Assembly (NCBI GenBank): GCA_937873345.1
Contig: CALMRL010000306.1
Span: forward strand, 1 to 20,730
DNA: 20,730 nt
From: an uncultured Beijerinckiaceae bacterium
GTDB lineage: Bacteria; Pseudomonadota; Alphaproteobacteria; Rhizobiales; Beijerinckiaceae
Direction of reading: 5' to 3'
The translations under genes were made by a program, and so were the position numbers. The notes under the pieces were generated by a model. The model was not told the DNA's origin, made no database searches, and was given only the letters and a program-made list of their open reading frames with translations. Each line of letters begins with the position of its first letter. Within the stretch, counting starts at the first letter, position 1. This document shows, in pieces, positions 16,157-20,730 of this stretch.

Positions 16157-17311
16157 CTAGTCCGCGGCGAGTGCGCTAGTCCGCTCGAAGCCGGTGGTGC
16201 GATCGGCCAAGTAAAGCATAAAGTCGTAGATCGGACGCTCGAGGTGGGACAGGTGACCCGCCCGTGCTCTGTCGGCTTTGAGGCCGCGAAACACCTTCTC
16301 GGTGCAGCCGCGATCCTCGACGTTCACCTCGTCGAGGAGCGTTTTCAGCGTCGCCACATGCTCGGCAGCGCGCGAGTCCGCCATGAACTCGGGCGACAGG
16401 CCGCCACCGAACACCATGGCGACCTGACCGGTGCCTTTCGGGTGCAGTGAGAGGTACCAGAAATAGCCGGGCGTCAGGGTGATCAAATGACTCGGATAGA
16501 GAGCGAGCAGGGCCGTCGTCTTGCGCCAGCGGCCCTCGAGCCGCGTGTTGGAAGGATGCGCGTTGCCGATCGGCAGCGACGCTTCTTTAGTGATCCAATG
16601 GTAGTTGAAAGCCGCGAGGCCGGGCGGGCATTCCATCTCGGACAGCTTGGAATGTCCACCGACCGTGCCGGCGTGGCACACCGGGAGATGATAGCTTTCC
16701 ATGAAGTTCTCGGCCAGCACCTTCCAGTTGGTGTCCCACACGTGGGTTTCGCGGAAACACTCGGTGTAGTTCTCCATCCCGTAGCGCGACACCATGTCGG
16801 CCGCGGGCGCGAGCGTGGAAGCGACGCTTGGGCGCTCTATGTCGAGCGTAATATAGATCCAGCCAAGCCATTCTTCGCAGCGGATCGATGGCAGCACATA
16901 GTCATGCTTGGCGAAACCGGTAGTTGCGGTCATGAACGGCGCGCCCCGGAGCCGGCCGTCGAGCCCATAACTCCAAGCATGGTATGGGCAGATGATCGCG
17001 CGCGTGTTGCCCGTGCCTTCGAGCAGCGTCGACATGCGGTGCAGGCAGACGTTCGAGAAGGCGCGAAGCGCGCCCGTCTGGTCGCGCAAAACCACCACGG
17101 GCTGGCCGGCAAGCTCGTAGGTGAGGTAATCGCCGGGATGAGCCAAGCCGCTCGACCGGCCGACGCACATCCACTCTTTGGCAAAGATCGTTTCCATCTC
17201 CCGCGCCAGGAAGGCGCCGCTCGTGTACACGCTCGGCGGCATGGCCTTGGCATCAGGGAGCGACCGCCGAGCCGTTTCCAACAGTTCGGTAACTGGTTGA
17301 TCAGGCGACAT
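16157..17311 (-). CDS. Rieske-type aromatic ring-hydroxylating oxygenase, alpha subunit
   Basis: A 384-residue oxygenase alpha subunit. The N-terminal Rieske [2Fe-2S] domain has C89-L-H91 and C108-P-Y-H111. The C-terminal catalytic domain carries the mononuclear iron site in NWKVLAENFMESYHLPVCH, with H208 and H213 as ligands. E205 occupies the bridging position and gives the ENFMExYH form seen in choline monooxygenase and betaine demethylase relatives. That subgroup often acts on quaternary amines or N-methyl groups, which would fit the polyamine-type importer, but the substrate is not proven. No reductase or ferredoxin gene is in the window. AAGGA lies 6 nt before the ATG. It is divergent from the LysR gene at 17427, its probable regulator. 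Confidence 0.92.
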   Translation of the reverse strand: MSPDQPVTELLETARRSLPDAKAMPPSVYTSGAFLAREMETIFAKEWMCVGRSSGLAHPGDYLTYELAGQPVVVLRDQTGALRAFSNVCLHRMSTLLEGTGNTRAIICPYHAWSYGLDGRLRGAPFMTATTGFAKHDYVLPSIRCEEWLGWIYITLDIERPSVASTLAPAADMVSRYGMENYTECFRETHVWDTNWKVLAENFMESYHLPVCHAGTVGGHSKLSEMECPPGLAAFNYHWITKEASLPIGNAHPSNTRLEGRWRKTTALLALYPSHLITLTPGYFWYLSLHPKGTGQVAMVFGGGLSPEFMADSRAAEHVATLKTLLDEVNVEDRGCTEKVFRGLKADRARAGHLSHLERPIYDFMLYLADRTTGFERTSALAAD

Positions 17312-17426
17312 GAAGCGTCCTTGTCCGTGGCGGCAGCGCTCGGATGAGATCGAGCGGCTGGCGGAAACTGACTCAGATCCGAGATGGCGTAAAACTGAAA
17401 TAACTTTGGACGAAGATAGCCACAGT
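17312..17426. promoter_or_regulatory. Divergent promoter region, Rieske gene and LysR gene
   Basis: This 115-bp gap between divergent starts is the classic position for LysR control of a neighbouring catabolic gene. Its left edge holds the Rieske ribosome site (AAGGA on the minus strand, 17318-17322). I did not find a convincing T-N11-A operator by eye. Confidence 0.45.
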
Positions 17427-18362
17427 ATGGTTCGCTTTACGCTCCGCCAGTGTACCTATTTCCGGACGGTTGCCACGCACGGCGGCATCGCCCAGGCGGC
17501 CCGCGTGCTCAACATCTCCCAACCCTCGGTGGCGCAGGCCATCGAAAAGCTTGAGCATGTAACGGGACTGGTGCTGTTCGACCGGCACCATGCGCGCGGT
17601 CTGACCTTGACCATGCAGGGCCGCATCTTCCTCGACCACGTCACTCGGCTCGAAAAGCAGGCCGAGCAGGTGCAACGCGAAGCGGCAGCGCTCTCGACTG
17701 AGGCCGCGGGCGAAATCCGTCTGGGCATCTTCGAAACGCTGTCGCCTTTCTATGCCGCCGGCCTGATCCGCGGGTTCGCGGCCGTGGCTCCCGGCGTCGT
17801 CGTCCAGCCACGGGAGATGTCGCTCGCCGAACTCGCAGAAGCGACCCGCACCGGTTCGATCGATATCGCGGTGACATACGATCGCGGGGGCGTACTTGAC
17901 GGCTTGGCGGTCACGACGCTCGCTGAGCTTAGACCGATGGTGGTTCTCGCCGCCGATCACCCCCTTGCGAAAGGGCACTCGATCGCATTTGCAGACCTGC
18001 GAGATGAACCCTACGTGATGCTCCAAGGACCGGGTAGCCGTGCCTACTTCGAGGAATTGCTTGCTGAGCATGACCTCGTACCAGCAGTGTCCTATGTGTC
18101 ATCCTCTTTGGAGTCGGTGCGGAGCGCGGTGGCAGCGGGCTTCGGCTTCACGCTCCTGGTCATGCGGCCGCCGTCTTCTACAACCTACGATGGTGGTGAG
18201 GTAAAAACGCTCACGATCGAGGACGATGTCCGGCCGCTCCGGATCGTGCTCGCTTCGCGCGACATCGCGCATCGAGGACAAATCCTCAGGCAATTCGCGG
18301 ATCACGCAACGACCTACTTTTCAGAAGAGGCACGTCGTTGTCGTAGGATTCAAGCTCTGTAA
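17427..18362 (+). CDS. LysR-family transcriptional regulator
   Basis: LysR-type regulator of about 311 residues from ATG 17427. The frame is open back to 17310, but that would overlap the divergent Rieske start, and the extra 39 residues are not LysR-like. The DNA-binding domain reads VRFTLRQCTYFRTVATHGGI, then LNISQPSVAQAIEKLEHVTG and LFDRHHARGLTLTMQG. The effector domain follows, with IDIAVTYDRGG. Shared wording with the first LysR (TLRQ..YF, RHHA.GL.LT, SR.YF) places both in one subfamily. It sits head-to-head with the Rieske oxygenase and probably controls it. The ribosome site is weak. The stop is 296 bp from the convergent hydrolase stop. Confidence 0.9.
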   Translation: MVRFTLRQCTYFRTVATHGGIAQAARVLNISQPSVAQAIEKLEHVTGLVLFDRHHARGLTLTMQGRIFLDHVTRLEKQAEQVQREAAALSTEAAGEIRLGIFETLSPFYAAGLIRGFAAVAPGVVVQPREMSLAELAEATRTGSIDIAVTYDRGGVLDGLAVTTLAELRPMVVLAADHPLAKGHSIAFADLRDEPYVMLQGPGSRAYFEELLAEHDLVPAVSYVSSSLESVRSAVAAGFGFTLLVMRPPSSTTYDGGEVKTLTIEDDVRPLRIVLASRDIAHRGQILRQFADHATTYFSEEARRCRRIQAL

Positions 18363-18658
18363 TGTCAGCGCTGACGAGGTTCTTCCGATAATCGAGGATC
18401 AGCTCACCTCCATCGATAGCATTCCCTCTTCGCAGTGCTTTTCATGGCAATCGGCCGAGCTGCAGTCTACAGCATCTGGCAGCATCACGGATGCAGTCCG
18501 ATGCTGTAGACTTCTAATACTGCATCAGTTTTTCCAGAGTTGCTGCAGATATTTCGGGCCGATGCTTCAGCATTACACCCGTGGACACACCGCCCTGGCT
18601 GATTCGAACTGCGAAGAGCGTCTTGCCGGCCGGGCCGACCGACGAACAAGCGAGTTTT
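18363..18658. other. Convergent intergenic region with strong inverted repeat
   Basis: These 296 bp between two convergent stops hold no gene that I trust. The central part contains the nested inverted repeat at 18464-18512, and several other GATGC/GCATC words lie around it. Confidence 0.5.
18464..18512. repeat. Nested inverted repeat (13-bp outer stem, 5-bp inner stem)
   Basis: The outer arms AGTCTACAGCATC (18464-18476) and GATGCTGTAGACT (18500-18512) are perfect complements. Inside the 23-nt spacer, GCATC-acg-GATGC (18482-18494) forms a second, centred stem, leaving 5 unpaired bases on each side. The whole 49-nt unit can thus fold into one symmetric two-stage hairpin on either strand. There is no T-tract directly after it; a TTTTT occurs 17 nt later on the plus strand. 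It may be a bidirectional terminator, a mobile palindromic repeat, or a binding site. Confidence 0.6.
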
Positions 18659-19609
18659 TCACGGCTTAAACTTTTCTAAGTATGTATCAAGTATCGAGTT
18701 GAACTCCTTTGCGTGTTCCCAGAACATCAAATGCCGTCCTAATGCTTTCACTTCTGCTGAGGGCGCATTCTTCGCAGCCCAAGCCCTGGCTAGCTCTTCC
18801 CACTCTGTCCTTACAACGATCAGCAAAGGCATTTTACCCTCGAGGGCCCTAACGTCAGGTTCGAAGTCCATGTAAGCCCCGGTTTCGCTGGTCAGTGCGG
18901 CGACCGTGGGAGATGTCTGGTTCGCAATACCCTCCATCCATCTCAAATATTCATCGGTCGGATTTTCCACCATCCATTTCGCGAGATCTTCGATTGCCTT
19001 TTGGCGATTGAGTAGAATAGGCATTGTATAATCACGTTTGGCGTGATCCGCGTCATCCTTGCGCCACCAGACCCACTCCTTCGTGTTGTCGTCTCCGGAG
19101 GATTTTGGCGGCGCATCGATCAGGACCAATCCTTTCAGATTGCCGGGCCCGAACTCGTGCAAATATGAGGTGGCGTCCAGGCCGCCATATGACCAACCGG
19201 CCAAGATGATGCCTTTCAACGCAAGGACGTCAAGGAAGGCTTTAAGGTCACGGCCGCGCTGCTCATAATAATGTCCGCCGGCAGTATGAGAGCTTGTCCC
19301 CTGTCCGCGCGGATCAAATGCGTAAAAGGTATAGCTTTTGGAGTTTTCGAAATGCTTTATTTGCCGAGTAAATACGTCCGCAGACATTGTCCAGCCTGGA
19401 ATAAATACTATTGGTATTGGTCCGTGTCCTGATTTTTCATAATGAATTGTGAGATCATCGGATACTGCTATATATTCCGCATATGATGGACTTATGATGC
19501 TAAATACTAAAATGACAAGAACTATCAAAGGTATTTTTGATGCTGAGATGTAACCATTTTTTGTAAAAAACCTCGAATGTAGAACCTCAATGCAACATCT
19601 AATTGACAT
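18659..19609 (-). CDS. Secreted alpha/beta hydrolase
   Basis: A 316-residue alpha/beta-hydrolase fold protein. From ATG 19609 it has an N-terminal hydrophobic segment (KIPLIVLVILVFSIISPSYA, 25-44) consistent with a signal peptide cleaved before E45. The domain follows: oxyanion-side PGWTMS (71-76), DPRGQG (99-104), the nucleophile elbow GWSYGG with Ser140, and His293 in GRHLMFWEHAKEF. The acid residue is not obvious. Relatives include esterases, lactonases and haloperoxidase-like enzymes; the substrate is unknown. The frame is open to 20005, but the upstream part is not domain-like. Base composition is clearly more AT-rich than elsewhere in the window, with AT-ending codons, suggesting horizontal origin. 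A TATAAT overlaps the ATG, so the exact start is uncertain. Confidence 0.8.
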   Translation of the reverse strand: MSIRCCIEVLHSRFFTKNGYISASKIPLIVLVILVFSIISPSYAEYIAVSDDLTIHYEKSGHGPIPIVFIPGWTMSADVFTRQIKHFENSKSYTFYAFDPRGQGTSSHTAGGHYYEQRGRDLKAFLDVLALKGIILAGWSYGGLDATSYLHEFGPGNLKGLVLIDAPPKSSGDDNTKEWVWWRKDDADHAKRDYTMPILLNRQKAIEDLAKWMVENPTDEYLRWMEGIANQTSPTVAALTSETGAYMDFEPDVRALEGKMPLLIVVRTEWEELARAWAAKNAPSAEVKALGRHLMFWEHAKEFNSILDTYLEKFKP

Positions 19610-20129
19610 TATACCAAACCCCCGCAGAAATTGCCTCTCAAGCTTTTCAAAACACGACGCTTCTTCAAAAAAGAGAATTCTGAACCAGAACATCAATTTT
19701 CCTGAGGCTATCGCCATCATCATGTCAGTTGGGCTTCGATGGAGATGGACACCATCAAAAACCCGATGTCGTAACCGCTGGGTGCTAATCAGGATACACG
19801 ATAACGAGCGGAAACAGGCTTGACCCGACGATCGGCTGCTTACATGAATGTCGACGCCGAACCAGCCATTCTCCTTTCGTGGAGAATCTCGGGCGCCAGG
19901 AGGCGTATGAAAGTCCCTGAAGACCGAACCCGCGAGCCGTTTGGGACGACTATGGGGTTTTCGGTTTCGAGCCGGTGCCGCGACGGGGTCAAGCGTCATC
20001 GGCACGTACGGCGGAAGAGCCCGCCGAGGCGGAAGGTGGCTTGATCCGGGGCTGGTCGCGGCCCGGGATGCTGGAACGATGTGGCTCCAGGCGGGTGCCG
20101 GTGAGGAACGGGGCGAACACGAGCGTTAG
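19610..20129. other. Non-coding stretch between hydrolase and SDR remnant
   Basis: These roughly 520 bp go from AT-rich near the hydrolase to GC-rich near the SDR remnant, so a composition boundary lies inside. The frame upstream of the hydrolase start stays open to 20005 but has no recognisable content. I see no supported gene. Confidence 0.35.
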
Positions 20130-20640
20130 CCGCGGCGGCAGTGCTGCGGCACCATGATGTGACGACGCGTGCCGGGTCGGCGGCGATGGTCTGCATGGTC
20201 TGTGACGCCGCCCTGAAGAGGAGATCGTAAACGCGATGGCGGCGACCGGGGCCGGCAGCGTGAAGAGGACGTGGAAGTATCCGTCTCGACCACACCCACA
20301 CCCACACACCGATCGCGTTGGGGCGGATGCCGTCGCGGCCATGCTCCACCGCGATCACCTTGGTGAGCTGGGCGATCGCTCCCCTGAACGAGGCGTAGGC
20401 GGCCAGTTCCCTCATCGCGACCGTCGCCACGACCGACGCGACGTTGACGATCACCCCGCCACCTCGCCCTTCATCGCCCGGACCGCCTCGCGGGCGTGGA
20501 TGAAGTCGCCGCGCGCGTTCACCGCCATGATCGCATCCCAGTCGTCGATGCCCGTGTCGAGCAGAGGCTTGTTGAGGGTGCGGCCGGCATTGTTGACGAG
20601 GATGTCGAGGCCGCCGAACCGCTCGACCGCCAGCGCCACG
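20130..20640 (-). pseudogene. SDR-family oxidoreductase, frameshifted
   Basis: Short-chain dehydrogenase/reductase broken into several frames. The first frame reads VALAVERFGGLDILVNNAG with the NNAG motif, then NARGDFIHAREAVRAMKG, and stops at 20451. A one-base shift restores VIVNVASVVATVAMRELAAY, with the catalytic Ser/Tyr region. The YxxxK motif is YASFR, so Lys is replaced by Arg. After RPNAIG a GTG/TGG tandem run (20289-20310) shifts the frame again; the family VVETD is seen in another frame, and VYDLLFRAASQTMQTIAADP is back in the earlier one. The N-terminal nucleotide-binding part (TGxxxGxG) is absent, because at 20640 the sequence turns into an oppositely oriented SDR piece. Confidence 0.75.
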
Positions 20641-20730
20641 CTGACCGGCGACGTGTCGGCCGAGGAGAGCGCCGGGCGCACCGTGGCGCTGGCGGTCGAG
20701 CGGTTCGGCGGCCTCGACATCCTCGTCAAC
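20592..20730. repeat. 49-bp perfect inverted repeat at the window end
   Basis: 20592-20640 and 20682-20730 are exact reverse complements, separated by 41 bp. Both arms encode the same SDR segment (VALAVERFGGLDILVN) in opposite directions. The right arm runs to the last base of the window, so its full length is not visible. Confidence 0.9.
20641..20730 (+). CDS. SDR-family oxidoreductase, partial, runs off the window
   Basis: The plus strand reads LTGDVSAEESAGRTVALAVE and then RFGGLDILVN up to the edge. This is the standard SDR order: the Asp of the GDVS strand, a helix, then the strand leading into NNAG. The segment before the shared 49 bp is SDR-like only on this strand, so this piece is the more natural arrangement and the minus-strand copy is the grafted one. 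No start is visible: the sequence left of 20641 belongs to the inverted copy, so the N-terminal TGxxxGxG part is missing here too. Confidence 0.55.
   Translation, partial: MTGDVSAEESAGRTVALAVERFGGLDILVN

Noticed and set aside
18600..18612. GATTCGAACTG, resembling a tRNA T-loop (TTCGAAT on the minus strand)
   Set aside because: The flanking bases do not form the 5-bp T-stem and no anticodon or acceptor arm is present.
19710..19800. Plus-strand frame with weak likeness to an IS256-type transposase block (TR..RWV)
   Set aside because: Only a handful of residues resemble the family, with no flanking match; too short to support.
19610..20005. N-terminal extension of the hydrolase to 448 residues
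   Set aside because: The upstream frame is open but has no domain content, would bury the signal peptide, and changes base composition.
1..20730. CRISPR array, riboswitch, rRNA or replication origin
   Set aside because: No regularly spaced direct repeats, conserved riboswitch core, rRNA segment or iteron cluster was seen.

Overview
The window is high-GC DNA from an alphaproteobacterium. The best guess is a Hyphomicrobiales (rhizobial or Methylobacteriaceae-like) genome, because of the Omp25-type surface protein, the polyamine-type ABC operon, the IS5-family remnants and the overall codon style. No rRNA, tRNA or universal marker gene was found, so the taxonomy is inference.

Layout, left to right. 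1-365: remnant of an HNH endonuclease gene. 370-7026, all on the minus strand: a block that looks catabolic, in transcription order LLM flavin monooxygenase, RidA-like protein, DUF1028 protein (4-nt overlap), flavin-containing monooxygenase, ArgE-like M20 deacylase, LysR regulator. 7317-7565: C-terminal stub of an IS5-type transposase, then about 500 bp without a convincing gene. 8084-12517, plus strand: a four-gene spermidine/putrescine-type ABC importer (ATPase, binding protein, two permeases). 12518-13128: long non-coding stretch leading to a 735-residue outer-membrane protein that appears to carry two beta-barrels (Omp25-like and OprB-like). 15415-15663: small secreted protein. 15692-16088: internally deleted IS5-type element with recognisable ends. 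16157-17311: Rieske oxygenase alpha subunit, divergent from a second LysR gene (17427-18362). 18464-18512: a striking nested inverted repeat between convergent genes. 18659-19609: an AT-rich secreted alpha/beta hydrolase. 20130-20730: a broken SDR gene that folds back on a second, oppositely oriented SDR piece at the window edge.

Working hypothesis (inference): the oxygenases, the imine-handling RidA, the DUF1028 protein, the deacylase and the cationic-substrate importer form an uptake and degradation island for a nitrogen-containing compound. It would be controlled by two LysR proteins of the same subfamily. No flavin reductase or Rieske reductase is present, so electron partners must lie elsewhere. 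The ends of the island and the IS scars suggest an accessory region that has been assembled and partly eroded.
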